A stretch of 64,000 nt of DNA from Chelativorans petroleitrophicus (GTDB taxonomy: Bacteria; Pseudomonadota; Alphaproteobacteria; Rhizobiales; Rhizobiaceae), in NCBI RefSeq assembly GCF_025398195.1, contig NZ_JAODNV010000016.1, forward strand, positions 45,779 through 109,778, given 5' to 3'. A program made the translations under genes and the position numbers. Positions 29,057-38,305 of this stretch are shown here, in pieces. Position 1 is the first letter of the stretch, and each line of letters starts with the position of its first letter. Below the pieces are notes generated by a model, which was given only the letters and a program-made list of their open reading frames with translations, made no database searches and had not been told where the DNA came from.

Positions 29057-29940
29057 TTGCGCTCCCTCCACGCCCGCAGCCCAAACATCAGCGCAGTGAC
29101 GGCGACGATCGTGATCGTCAGCAGGAAACCGTAGGCAGCGGCCTCGCCAAACTTCACCTCACCAAAGCCGCGCCCCATCATATCCATGACAGGGAACAGC
29201 AGCGCGTTGCGCCGCCCACCGTAGCTAGTGAACGAAGAGCCGGTGAGAAGCCAAGGCTTATCGAAAACCTGCATCGCCGAGATGAAGCCATAGGTGAAAA
29301 CGAAGAACAGCACGGGCCCGAGCATGGGAATGGTGATGTGGATGATCTGCTGCCATTTCGAGGCGCCGTCGAGACGAGCCGCCTCATAGAGTTCCCCCGG
29401 GATATTCTTCAGCCCGGCCAGTAGGATCACCATGTTGAATCCGGCCGAAACCCAGACGTCCACCGCGATCAACGCGTAGAGCATCGTGTCGGTATCGTTC
29501 AGGAAATTGACCGAAGGCACGCCGAACCAGCCGAGAATCATGTTCAGCAGGCCGAAGTTCGGGGCATAGATCCAGCGCCAGATGGTCGCGGCGAGAAAGG
29601 CCGGCAGGACCACCGGCAGGAAATAGGCGTTACGGAAGAAGTTGGCCCAGCGCCCTGTGAAACTGTCCACCAGCAGGGCAAGTCCCAACGCCACCAGGAT
29701 ACCAAGGGGTACGGTAATGCTAATATACCAGAGCAGATTGGTCATTGCCGTGGAGAAGTCGCGCGAGGCGAGGATCTTCTGATAATTGGTGAGACCCACG
29801 AACTCTGGCGTTTTCACCCCATTCCAGTCGTGAAAACTGTAATAAAGGCCGCTGAGGATCGGGTAGAGGAAGAAAGCCGCGAACAGTACCATAAACGGCG
29901 CGATCATCAGGTAGTGCGGCAGGTAACGGCGCAACGTCAT
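29053..29940 (-). CDS. Carbohydrate ABC transporter permease (MalF type)
   Basis: This six-helix permease of about 295 residues starts MTLRRYLPHYLMIAPFMVLF. The frame extends 17 codons upstream, but that part runs into the intergenic hairpin and lacks a ribosome site. The EAA loop is EAARLDGASKWQQIIHITIPMLGP. It is separated from the binding-protein gene by 71 bp that hold a strong stem-loop, as often seen where the binding protein is made in excess. Confidence 0.93.
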   Translation of the reverse strand: MTLRRYLPHYLMIAPFMVLFAAFFLYPILSGLYYSFHDWNGVKTPEFVGLTNYQKILASRDFSTAMTNLLWYISITVPLGILVALGLALLVDSFTGRWANFFRNAYFLPVVLPAFLAATIWRWIYAPNFGLLNMILGWFGVPSVNFLNDTDTMLYALIAVDVWVSAGFNMVILLAGLKNIPGELYEAARLDGASKWQQIIHITIPMLGPVLFFVFTYGFISAMQVFDKPWLLTGSSFTSYGGRRNALLFPVMDMMGRGFGEVKFGEAAAYGFLLTITIVAVTALMFGLRAWRERK

Positions 29941-29957
29941 GGGTATATCTCGTCTAG

Positions 29958-29989
29958 GCCGCGGCCAGTGAAACAAGGCCGGCCGCGGC
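29958..29989 (-). promoter_or_regulatory. Stem-loop between binding-protein and permease genes
   Basis: GCCGCGGCC (29958-29966) pairs perfectly with GGCCGCGGC (29981-29989) across a 14-base loop. No T-run follows, so it is more likely an mRNA-stabilising or attenuating hairpin than a full terminator; it would favour the upstream binding-protein message. Confidence 0.7.
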
Positions 29990-30011
29990 AAAGGCGGTCT
30001 GGAACAGCGGA

Positions 30012-31283
30012 TTACTCAGCGAGGCAGCTATTGAGTTCGGCGATCATCTCCTGCGCGCCTTCCTCGGGCGTGTACTCCCCGTCAGCCGTCGCAGAGGCAT
30101 AGTCGATCACTGTTGAGTTGTAGCAGCTCGGAACCGAGTCGATGAAATAGGGTGCCGCAACCTCCATTGCTCCGCGCGCAGCTTCGACCGAAACCTTGAT
30201 GAGCGGCAGGTCCGAGACCTCGGGATCAGCCATGGCGGCAGCATTGGCGTTGTAGCGGGACAGCAACTTCGCCCAGCGGACCATCTGCTGCTTCTCGGTG
30301 ATGTAGGTCGCGAACTCGAAGGCAATGTCCATATTCGGGCCGGGAGCCACACCGACGATCTCATAGCTGCGGATGCCGCCGGTCTTGCCCGGCTCGTCGC
30401 CGGGGATCAGCACGAAATCATATTTAAGGCCACTTGTCTTCGCTGCCTCCTCATATGTCGGATTCACCCAAGGTCCAACCGTGTGGAAAGCAAGCTGATT
30501 CGAGATGAACAGGTCCTTGGTCGCCTGATCGTTGCGGCTGGTGCCGCTGGTCAGAGGCGCCATATCAACGAACTTCTGCAGGACCTTCGCCATGATCGCA
30601 GGATCAATGCGGGTGGTACGGTCGTCCCAGTTGAAGCCCCAGGTCTCGCTGCTGCCGGAAGTGGCGTAAATCTCGGCGATCGAGTTGAAGACCAGCGTCT
30701 CGTCCGGAATCGCGTACAATCCGGCGTCCTTCACCTTCTGCATTTGGGCAAACCACTCATCCCAAGTAGCGGGGGGCACTGACGGATCGATGCCAGCCTG
30801 CTCCAGCACCGTCAGGTTTCGGAACAGCAGCGATCCGAAGCCGGTGTAGGGAATGCAGTAGAGCTCTTCTGGCCTGGGCATGCAGCTTGCCAGAGCATCC
30901 TCGTCGAACTGATCCCGGAACTCCTGCGGCATCGCCATCCACTTCTCGTAGATGTTGGCCAGTGCTCCGACCTCGACGAGCTGGGCGCCGACAGACTGCG
31001 CGTTCATAAACACGTCCGGCAAGTTGCCGCTGGCTGCGCCGGCTACCTGACCGGCTGTCAAATCGTCATCGCCCTTGCCGGTGATATTGATCGTCACCCC
31101 TGGATGGGCCTCGGTGAATTCCTTGATGAACTCCTGCTGGAGAGCGAGAGCCTCCCCCTGAGCAAAGTCAGAATAAACCCAATATTCCAGCGTCACGTTC
31201 TGAGCCTCGGCCATTCCGGCTGTCCCGACGATTAGCGCAGCGGCTCCGGCAATGCCTGCCCGAAGTCTGGTGATCCTCTTCAT
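30012..31283 (-). CDS. Sugar ABC transporter substrate-binding protein (family 1)
   Basis: This periplasmic binding protein has about 423 residues. The ATG at 31283 follows AGGAGG and gives a signal peptide (MKRITRLRAGIAGAAALIVG, cleaved near AEA-QNV); the open frame also extends 15 codons upstream. Core features include LEYWVYSDFAQGEALALQQEF, YCIPYTGFGSLLFRN and GGIRSYEIVGVAP. A pair of cysteines (CMPRPEELYC) may form a disulfide. It is the first gene of the importer operon downstream of the ROK regulator gene. Confidence 0.92.
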   Translation of the reverse strand: MKRITRLRAGIAGAAALIVGTAGMAEAQNVTLEYWVYSDFAQGEALALQQEFIKEFTEAHPGVTINITGKGDDDLTAGQVAGAASGNLPDVFMNAQSVGAQLVEVGALANIYEKWMAMPQEFRDQFDEDALASCMPRPEELYCIPYTGFGSLLFRNLTVLEQAGIDPSVPPATWDEWFAQMQKVKDAGLYAIPDETLVFNSIAEIYATSGSSETWGFNWDDRTTRIDPAIMAKVLQKFVDMAPLTSGTSRNDQATKDLFISNQLAFHTVGPWVNPTYEEAAKTSGLKYDFVLIPGDEPGKTGGIRSYEIVGVAPGPNMDIAFEFATYITEKQQMVRWAKLLSRYNANAAAMADPEVSDLPLIKVSVEAARGAMEVAAPYFIDSVPSCYNSTVIDYASATADGEYTPEEGAQEMIAELNSCLAE

Positions 31284-31420
31284 GGTTCCTCCTGTTGGCT
31301 CCGCCCGGTTCGAACGGATGCCGGTCATTCAGCGTTAGGCATCTTAACTAACAAATTGATCGAAGCAACATCCATTGTGGTCTCGTCTTCAGTTTGGCTT
31401 TGAAAATTTGCCTTAGAGCT

Positions 31421-32596
31421 TCAGGCGTCCTCGCCCAGGGCAGCACTCAATGCGCGCTCGATAGCCAAGCGCTCGATCCCGAGCACTGTTGCATCAGCTC
31501 CCAAGAGACTGCTCCGAATTTCCGCAGCATAAGAGAGGCGGTTCACTGTCTCGCGCACTCTAGGCAACAGCAGTGGCGAAGCGCCAAACCCACCGCCTAG
31601 CACCACCAATCCGGGATCGACGACGCTGACGCACGTAGCAACGATAGCGCCGATGTCCGCGGCATGCCGATCCACATGACGCTGGGCCGCCTGGTTGCCC
31701 CTCTCGGCCAGAAAAAGCAATTCGGCTGTGTCGCCAGGCGGCGGCCCAGCATCAACCGGCCAATCCGCGCGGACGCGGACCATGAGTGACTCGGTGCCCA
31801 GATAGCGTTCCACCTCACCTGCTTGCGGTTCCATCCCGGGGGCGAGCGGAAAGCTGAGGTGCCCGATCTCGCCCGCAGCGCCGCTGCGGCCGCGTACAAG
31901 CTGGCCGCCCAGCATCAGCCCCATGCCGATCTTTAGGCCAATTTGGATATAGGCGAAGGTCTCCTCGCCCTCAGCCGCTCCGTAATACCGCTCGGCCACC
32001 GCGGCGCAGTTAACGTTGTTCTCGAGCACCACCGCCACCCCGGATGGGGGACGGAAAGCCGTGAAGACCACATTTTGTCGGCTGGCCTCAGCGTCTCCGC
32101 CGGGGCCTACGACGCGGGTAGGCACAGCTATGCCCAATGCACGAAGGGGACCCCACTCAGGTTGTGCCTGCGCCAAGGCAGCAGCCACCTGCCCCGCCAC
32201 AGCTCGACTGATTTCCTCGTTCATAACAAACTGCCGGACCGGCAGACGATAGACATGGCTGTAGAGGAGCCGCCGGTCCAGTGTTGATACACGCAGGCGG
32301 ACATGAGTCGAGCCCGCGTCCACCGCAATCACATGTCCCGCACCCGGCCCGATACGATACTGCACGGCCCTGCGCCCCAGCGGACCCTGGACCATACCAA
32401 TCATCTCAACATAGCCCAGCCGCTCTAATTCGGCGATGGCGGCTGACATGGTGGGACGCGATAGCCCAAGCACTGCACCAATCTGCGGCCGGGTGGAGGG
32501 CCCGCTGAACGCCAGCGTGCGGAATACCGCCTTCGCGCTACCGGTCAATGCTGCCGGGGAAGAGGCCACCCCGTTCTGCTCCAATTTCCACTCCAA
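31421..32596 (-). CDS. ROK family transcriptional regulator (NagC/XylR type)
   Basis: This regulator of 391 residues has an N-terminal winged helix (STRPQIGAVLGLSRPTMSAAIAELERLGYVE) and a ROK domain with AVDAGSTHVRLRVS, LENNVNCAAVAERYYG, GLKIGMGLMLGG and GAAGEIGHLSF. It starts at a TTG with GGGAGGG upstream. It precedes the importer operon in the same direction. The intergenic TTAACTAACAAATT around 31344-31357 resembles the AT-rich sites bound by ROK regulators and is a candidate operator. An amino sugar or its phosphate is the plausible effector. Confidence 0.9.
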   Translation of the reverse strand: MEWKLEQNGVASSPAALTGSAKAVFRTLAFSGPSTRPQIGAVLGLSRPTMSAAIAELERLGYVEMIGMVQGPLGRRAVQYRIGPGAGHVIAVDAGSTHVRLRVSTLDRRLLYSHVYRLPVRQFVMNEEISRAVAGQVAAALAQAQPEWGPLRALGIAVPTRVVGPGGDAEASRQNVVFTAFRPPSGVAVVLENNVNCAAVAERYYGAAEGEETFAYIQIGLKIGMGLMLGGQLVRGRSGAAGEIGHLSFPLAPGMEPQAGEVERYLGTESLMVRVRADWPVDAGPPPGDTAELLFLAERGNQAAQRHVDRHAADIGAIVATCVSVVDPGLVVLGGGFGASPLLLPRVRETVNRLSYAAEIRSSLLGADATVLGIERLAIERALSAALGEDA

Positions 32597-33156
32597 AATG
32601 CCCTCCCGCTGAGGGGTCGTGCATCATACGTGATGTTGCCGACCGGATTCATAAAGGATTAGCAGCGAGGCCCAAGCGCGCCTAGTTGGTGTGAATGCCT
32701 GCGGTAGCAAGACTTAGCCGAACGGGATGGTATGTGGCCCGCCCCTCAAGGAATCTCGAGAGCCCTGCTCGACTGTTTGCAGGCCTTCCCTAGTGATCGC
32801 CAGCCGCTATACCCGAATCAACGGGGCACGCCGTAGGCCCGAAGCTTGTTGACACTTACCCTCCAACCTCTTTCCTGAAACCCAATGTAATAATTCAATA
32901 CGCTTCCCTTCTGTAGTCGGGGCTTCGGTGTCAAGCTCGTGATCGATCCCTCACCCCTCTGGAGTCATGCTTCTGTTCGCGGTCGGCAAGGGCGCGCCGC
33001 AGGATGGGGGCTGAAGGTGAGACGGACCATGCTAAACGGCGGCTTGCAATTGCGTGTTGAAGCAGCACCAGACACTCGTGCGGCCTTCGCCTCATCCCCG
33101 TCCCTGATGGGACTTCGGATCGATTGGGGATGCCCCCTTCGAAGTTCTCGATCAGA
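32597..33156. other. Intergenic region with no recognisable gene
   Basis: This 560-bp stretch lies between the ROK regulator gene and the IS110 remnant. It must carry the regulator promoter on the minus strand near 32600-32660. The right part (32930-33156) is probably the trailing end of the IS110 element. No terminal inverted repeats were found. Confidence 0.4.
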
Positions 33157-33792
33157 TCATGCCGGAGCTCCCCAGCGGAACAGGGTATCGTCGCGCCACA
33201 TCCGGTCCATGACGACTGCCAGTTTGCTCGCGACGGCAATCTTTGCCTTCTTCAGCGTGCTGCGCCTAGCGATCCGCACCCCAGGCCTTGATGGACGTCC
33301 ATTGGCACGACGACCGGGTCAGCATCATATGCGCCGCGGTGAACAATGCCGTCCGCGTGAACGCATCCCTCGAGCGGCTGATGCGACCTCGCACGTCGGT
33401 CTTTCCGGATTGATACTGTCGTGGAGGCCCAGATGAGCGCCGACGTCGCTCGAGCGTCGGAACCGGGCCGGATCATCGATTGCCGTCCTGGAGGCCAGCG
33501 CCGTCACCGGCCCCACACCGGGAATGGTCATGAAGCGCCGGCATAGCTCGTCATTGGCCGTTACCTTCAGAAGTGCCCGGTGTAGGATCGTCATCCGCGC
33601 CATCATCGCCGCCCGGCCGTCGGGCAAGGCGCCGATACAAAGCGTAAGCCGCGGGTGACCATCGACAAGATCGCGCACGCGAGCGTCGAAACCCCTGGCG
33701 CTCACCCGTCCGACCTTCAGCCCGAAGGACCGTAGCAAACCCCTGATCTCGTTCTCATGATCACGCGGAACTCGTTTCTTGTCGGCCTGCAT
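33157..33792 (-). pseudogene. IS110-family transposase, C-terminal part, frameshifted
   Basis: Minus-strand frames encode the IS110 transposase_20 domain (FMTIPGVGPVTALASRTAID, DPARFRRSSDVGAHLGL) and, after frameshifts, the typical C-terminus KKAKIAVASKLAVVMDRMWR followed by DDTLFRWGAPA and a stop at 33157. The N-terminal catalytic DEDD domain is incomplete: the frame begins at MQADKKRVPRDHENEIRGLL. The element is dead. Confidence 0.8.
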
Positions 33793-33949
33793 TCAATTCC
33801 CCTCCCACCCACTACGGAACTGCCCTCCCCTCCAGTCGGTCACCGCCCAGCCACCCAAAGGTAAACTTGCTTCATCACAAAGCAGCACTCGCGATCACCT
33901 CTATCTCGCGCTTCAATGATACTTCTCAGTCGACGTGTGGGAGGGGCAA

Positions 33950-34660
33950 ATGACAGTACCCTCGTTTCTCTGCGAGAAGTTGTTTCCAGCGCTATACGAT
34001 CCAGCAGCTACTCTGGTATTTGGAAAAAGGCGCCTTAAGAAGACAGACGACACATTCAAGGCGCAAATGCTAGCACACCACATGGTTCGCGAGCTGATGT
34101 TCTGGGATCGCTATAGTGCGTATATGTCTTCTATCGACGTAAAGTCCCAAACACTCATCGCTTACACATCAGTTGTTCTGGTTGTCATAAGCCTATTCTA
34201 TACAGCCGCTTTTCCGCAAGATAGATTTACACAATTATTCTCACTTGGGATGCTGATTGCCCACCTAGCAATTGTCGCATGCCTTCTACGATGCTTGAGC
34301 ATCACAGGGTACCGCTTCAGCTCCATCGATTTCACTGAGGTTTGCAAGAATTTTGAAGAACTAAGCACTTGGGGACAAAGCACTGAAAGCAACGCACACA
34401 AACCGCCGATCTGGGATTTGCGATTTGAGCAAGAAGCGCTCGTGGATACGATACTCGAAAAGCATCGCGCGTTTGCACGTTCCTACGAACCCGAGCGTTC
34501 GAAGCGGCGGCACGAACTGGAGCAACTAATTTCCTCAAGACTAGGCGACAAACAAGCTTCAATGCCCAAAAATAGCAACGAAACGTCCTCAAAGGCTCAA
34601 GATTTTATACAGATGCTTCATGAAAAATTTGAGGAAATTAGGGAGTCCATCACAATCTGA
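33950..34660 (+). CDS. Hypothetical two-helix membrane protein, Pycsar-effector/SLATT-like layout
   Basis: I do not recognise a named family with certainty. The 236-residue product has a soluble N-terminus, a segment FWDRYSAYMSSIDVKSQTLI, two close membrane helices (about 69-89 and 96-117), and a charged C-terminal tail of about 115 residues with predicted coiled coil (QDFIQMLHEKFEEIRE). The D-x-K-x-x-x-L motif before the first helix and the helical hairpin recall PycTM/SLATT proteins, membrane effectors of nucleotide-signalling defence systems, but no cyclase or sensor gene is adjacent. The gene is visibly more AT-rich than its surroundings and sits between insertion-sequence remnants, so it was probably acquired. 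The ATG follows GGGAGGGG at ideal distance, arguing that it is expressed. Confidence 0.7.
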   Translation: MTVPSFLCEKLFPALYDPAATLVFGKRRLKKTDDTFKAQMLAHHMVRELMFWDRYSAYMSSIDVKSQTLIAYTSVVLVVISLFYTAAFPQDRFTQLFSLGMLIAHLAIVACLLRCLSITGYRFSSIDFTEVCKNFEELSTWGQSTESNAHKPPIWDLRFEQEALVDTILEKHRAFARSYEPERSKRRHELEQLISSRLGDKQASMPKNSNETSSKAQDFIQMLHEKFEEIRESITI

Positions 34661-35402
34661 CAGGCTAGCCTGAGGGACAAACTAGGCAGTGGTAGCCACA
34701 AGTACGGCGCACCGCTCGCATTCAGGTGGTCTACCTCCTGTGAATGCCCTGGCATGGGGTTAGAGTTTTCGGCGTCATTCCTGGCTGGGATAGGCAAAGC
34801 GATGAAGGCATCGCGCTATCAGCGCCACTGGAACACGCCCTGCAGACATCAAACGGACGGCCGCACATCACCTGCCGAAAAGATACACCCAGGCCTAGTG
34901 GGCCTGGACCTGTCGAAGGATCTGCTGTCCGTCCGCCTGCTCGGGATGAGCTGAACGGAAGCCCTGCCTAGATCAGCTCGCCGCAGGTGATTGTGATCCA
35001 ATCTGGCAAGCGATCTGCGGAAGCAGACGATGTTCGGTTCGCTCGCGGCGCCTCCCCCTCCCCCTCGGTGCAATTCCTGGCGAGCAGGTGAATACTTAAC
35101 TGTTCAGATGCAGCCTCGACGTCCTGATCCAAAGCAGCTTCGCGATAGCTGAGTCAAGGATCTCTGCGATCGTGAGACGAATATGCCGGCTGCTGGGTCG
35201 TCTTTGCGGTCGACACCGCGCCGCTGTTGTCGTGGCGCTTCCGTGAAGAACCTGGCCTTTAGCGCATCCCTTGATCCGCAAGACGAGGATGCCCCATCAA
35301 AGCCCCGGAGCAATCATCTCTAGCGCGCCTAAGTTATCCAAGGTCGACGGAAAAGAGCCTTGCCAGGTTCGCCCACTGTTGGGGAGGTGAAGCTCCCGAG
35401 GA
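34661..35402. other. Gene-less stretch with insertion-sequence debris
   Basis: No intact gene is present. A minus-strand segment near 35130-35262 resembles an IS481-type transposase start (see separate entry). A plus-strand segment near 34890-34950 reads GLVGLDLSKDLLSV, reminiscent of an IS110 N-terminal DEDD start, before a stop. The rest shows nothing recognisable. Confidence 0.45.
35130..35262 (-). pseudogene. IS481-type transposase N-terminal fragment (tentative)
   Basis: The minus strand reads KGQVLHGSATTTAA, very close to the common IS481 start (M-GQVLHGSATTT), then in another frame SRSQRSLTQLSR, like the following helix-turn-helix. Only about 40 codons remain. Confidence 0.5.
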
Positions 35403-36149
35403 TTAGAGCCCCCCGGACACCGTGATCAAGGTGCCAGTCACGAATCCCGAGCCAGGCGATGCAAGCCAGAGTGCCGCGCGCGCGATATCTTCAGGCTCCG
35501 CAATCCGGCCCATAGGGGTTATCGCCGCAATTTTCGCCGGGCGCTCGGGGTTGCCACCCTGTGTATGTATCCGCGTATTCGTGGTCCCGACACGTATGGC
35601 ATTCACTCGAATGCCCTCCGGTGCGAGTTCCTTCCCCGCGCCGATCGAGATGGATTCCACTGCGCCCTTGCTCGCGGCATAGTGTACATATTCATTGGGG
35701 CTACCAAGGAAGGCGGCAAGCGAGGACATGTTGATGATCGTTCCGCCTTTGCCACCCTTGCGGGTCGACATGCGTTTCGCAGCTTCCTGGATGCAAAACA
35801 GGACGCCGAATACATTCACCCTAAAGGTTCTCTCCAAGGTCGCAGGCTGCAAATCCTCGATTCTGCAGGCATTGCCGATGATCCCTGCATTGTTGATAAG
35901 ACAGGTCACTCGCCCAAGTGCATCGTCGCACGCGGTGAACAGAGCTTGAATATCCTCGATCTTTCCCATGTCTCCCTGAACCGCGATCGAGCGCGCGCCC
36001 TTGGCCTTGCAGTCCTCTACTACTCTGGATGCAGCGGCAGTATCCGAGAGATAATTTACGCAAACATCGTAACCCTCGGCGGCGAACAACCGAGCCGTCG
36101 CGGCTCCGATGCCGTGGCTTGCGCCCGTTACGATCACAATTGGCCTCAA
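35403..36149 (-). CDS. SDR family NAD(P)-dependent oxidoreductase
   Basis: This classical short-chain dehydrogenase of 248 residues has TGASHGIG (9-16), NNAGIIG, the catalytic serine in IINMSSLAAFLG, and the YAASK Tyr-Lys pair. The family tail is GFVTGTLITVSGGL. It lies 41 bp downstream of the iron alcohol dehydrogenase gene, so both are likely co-transcribed from the promoter region with the IclR-type dyads near 37440. The substrate is unknown. Confidence 0.88.
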   Translation of the reverse strand: MRPIVIVTGASHGIGAATARLFAAEGYDVCVNYLSDTAAASRVVEDCKAKGARSIAVQGDMGKIEDIQALFTACDDALGRVTCLINNAGIIGNACRIEDLQPATLERTFRVNVFGVLFCIQEAAKRMSTRKGGKGGTIINMSSLAAFLGSPNEYVHYAASKGAVESISIGAGKELAPEGIRVNAIRVGTTNTRIHTQGGNPERPAKIAAITPMGRIAEPEDIARAALWLASPGSGFVTGTLITVSGGL

Positions 36150-36190
36150 GGGACTTACCTCCTCGCTTCCCGTGTAAGGGTGTTCACGGC

Positions 36191-37333
36191 TCAGAAAACG
36201 GACTCAAGGATCGCAGCGTAATCTTCCTTGGTCAGCGGTCGCGGATTGGTGGCATGGCTATGATCTGCGATGGCCCGCTCACACACCCAATCGATGACAT
36301 GCCGGGACACACCCAATTCTGACAATCTCGACGTGATGCCCGAACGGCGATTCAGGTCGTCCAACGCGTCTGCGAGCGTCGTACTCTCCAGTCCTGCAAG
36401 GCGCTCGAGATAAGCAACCTTTTCGGCCGCGGCATCGACTTCCACGTTCCACCGAAGGACGGGCGGCATCAGGATGGCGTTGAGCGTCCCATGGTGAAGC
36501 TTCGCCTCCTTGAGGCCGCCCAGGGCATGGCTGAGCGCGTGGACCGCACCAAGCCCCTTCTGAAACGTCATGCCTCCTTCGAGGGCGCCCATCATGAGTT
36601 CGGTCCGGGCCTCCACATTGGAGCCATCCGCGTAGGCGACAGGCAAAGCCTTCCAGATGCGTTTGAAACCGTCGACAGCAATGGCATCGGCAGGCGGATT
36701 GTAGCGGGGAGAAAGATACGTTTCGATACAGTGGGACAGAGCGTCGATCCCGGTCGCAGCGGTCAGGTACGGAGGAAGACCCATCGTCAGCTCGGGATCG
36801 CAGATCGCCCTGCGCGGGATCAGATAGGGGCTGATGAACCCCAACTTACGGCCATCATCGAGCGTGATCAATGCTGCGCGCCCGACTTCGGACCCCGTGC
36901 CGGCCGTTGTCGGCACGGCTACGAGCGGTGCCACCGCGCTTGTGATGCGTGCCACGCCACCCAGAATTGCCGCATAGCGCTCGAGCTCGCCATCGTGCGT
37001 GGCCAGCAGCGCGACCCCCTTGGCCAAGTCGATCGGAGAGCCCCCGCCAATCGCTACTACCCCGTCGCAGCCGCTTTGCCTGTATAGCTCCAGGCCAGCA
37101 GCAACTGCGCTCTCGGTTGGATTGGAGGGAACATCAAGGAAAGTCGGCGCGGTCTTCAGAAACTCGAAAGCAGAACGCTCGAGCAGGCCAGCGGCTTTGA
37201 CTCCATGGTCACTGATTACCAAGGGGTTCGATACCCCTAGTTCCTGCAAAGTATCCGCCAGTAAATCAGCCGCCCCTAACCCAAAACTGACATTTGTAAG
37301 ATAACTGATAGTATTCACGCTGCCATTGGTCAC
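36191..37333 (-). CDS. Iron-containing alcohol dehydrogenase
   Basis: This group III metal-dependent alcohol dehydrogenase has 380 residues. The NAD region is VAIGGGSPIDLAKG, followed by PTTAGTGSEVG; iron ligands are seen in TGIDALSHCIE, GAVHALSHALGG and KLHHGTLNAI (Asp and three His). Related enzymes oxidise small diols, lactaldehyde, hydroxyacids or maleylacetate. It starts at a GTG. It is the first gene of a minus-strand pair and faces dyad S1. Confidence 0.9.
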   Translation of the reverse strand: MTNGSVNTISYLTNVSFGLGAADLLADTLQELGVSNPLVISDHGVKAAGLLERSAFEFLKTAPTFLDVPSNPTESAVAAGLELYRQSGCDGVVAIGGGSPIDLAKGVALLATHDGELERYAAILGGVARITSAVAPLVAVPTTAGTGSEVGRAALITLDDGRKLGFISPYLIPRRAICDPELTMGLPPYLTAATGIDALSHCIETYLSPRYNPPADAIAVDGFKRIWKALPVAYADGSNVEARTELMMGALEGGMTFQKGLGAVHALSHALGGLKEAKLHHGTLNAILMPPVLRWNVEVDAAAEKVAYLERLAGLESTTLADALDDLNRRSGITSRLSELGVSRHVIDWVCERAIADHSHATNPRPLTKEDYAAILESVF

Positions 37334-37439
37334 GCTGCCACTCTCCTCGACATTCCCACCTTATGCACCGCCGCAGGCACCGCTAGACGCCTCGCGCCGT
37401 ATCGAGGAGCCGTGCTGGGCGCGGCGCTCTCAGCATAAG

Positions 37440-37454
37440 GTCCACAATGTGGAC
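37440..37454. promoter_or_regulatory. IclR-type operator S1
   Basis: GTCCACAATGTGGAC is a perfect 15-bp dyad (7-bp arms, one central base), 107 bp upstream of the alcohol dehydrogenase start. It belongs to a set fitting GYCCAYAWTRTGGRC found at S3 and S4 and at least in part at S5, all bordering genes of the 35-43 kb cluster. Confidence 0.7.
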
Positions 37455-37552
37455 ATTATGCCCAAGCATCGGCTGGAACCGCACATTTGTCAAGCGCCGC
37501 CGGTCGCTTGCTGTTCAGGCACGGCGCTTGACACACAGCGCAAAAGCATTTA

Positions 37553-37593
37553 GCCCTATGTGGGCAAAGTGCCTATATTATGGACACTTTGCC
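37553..37593. promoter_or_regulatory. IclR-type operator pair S2/S3 with larger inverted repeat
   Basis: GCCCTATGTGGGC (37553-37565) and GCCTATATTATGGAC (37571-37585) both fit the cluster dyad with mismatches. Overlapping them, GGCAAAGTG (37563-37571) and CACTTTGCC (37585-37593) form a perfect 9-bp inverted repeat around the second site. The segment precedes the broken hydroxyacid dehydrogenase and may be a relic promoter. Confidence 0.6.
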
Positions 37594-37729
37594 GCCAGCC
37601 CGCTGGCAGTCCAATTTACCGGAGGATCTGGCCGGCCACCAGCCGGCGCAAGTTGGTGTCGTCAGCGTATTCACTGATCCGCTCGTGGAAATTCGCGCCG
37701 GCAGTGCTTCCGCCCCAGACCGCAGGAAG

Positions 37730-38168
37730 ACCGTTTGTCCAATTCCGCCCCGACCGTGTTGATACAAGGCTGGATGCACGATCATGCCAGCTGCCCGAAC
37801 TCGCGCATGCAGTCGACGTGTTGATTGCCATCGTGCCAGGCAACCCTTCGACCGCAAAGACCGTGAATGCTGACGTGCTGTCCGCCCTCGGACCTGAGGG
37901 CGTATTCATCAATGTCGGCCGCGGAACCGTGGTGGACGAGGGTGCATTGATCGAAGCCCTGCGCACGGGGACCATCGCGGCTGCCGGTCTCGACGTCATC
38001 GCGGACGAACCTAACGTCCCGAATGACATGCTCGCGCTGGATAATCTTACGATTCTGCCGCACATCGGATCCGCGTCCGTTGCTATCCGCACCGCGATGG
38101 CAGATCTCCTCGCGCGGAATTTGATCGCCTGGTTTCAGAGCGGAACGGCGATTACGCCTGTGCCCTAG
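37730..38168 (+). pseudogene. D-isomer-specific 2-hydroxyacid dehydrogenase, C-terminal remnant
   Basis: From about 37790 the frame encodes the C-terminal half of an NAD-dependent hydroxypyruvate/glyoxylate reductase: LAHAVDVLIAIVPGNPSTAK, GVFINVGRGTVVDEGALIEA, AAAGLDVIADEPNVP and the catalytic-histidine segment LTILPHIGSASV. The Rossmann glycine motif (GxGxxG) and the N-terminal domain are missing; the open frame upstream to 37560 is not family-like. Only about 125 of about 315 residues remain, so it should be inactive. Confidence 0.75.
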
Positions 38169-38305
38169 CCGGGCCCGCAGCCTTCAAGCGGTGGTCCCTG
38201 GATGGTTAGCCAGACGTGCGGCATTCATCACAGGCTCTCGAGCGTTGATGAAGAAGCGTTGACAATCGGCGAGTAGTCTGCCCATCATATATTGTTGGAC
38301 AAAGC

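Larger units (their letters stand above)
37334..37729. other. Intergenic region upstream of alcohol dehydrogenase
   Basis: About 400 bp hold the divergent control region with dyads S1, S2 and S3. No intact gene is visible. Confidence 0.5.
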
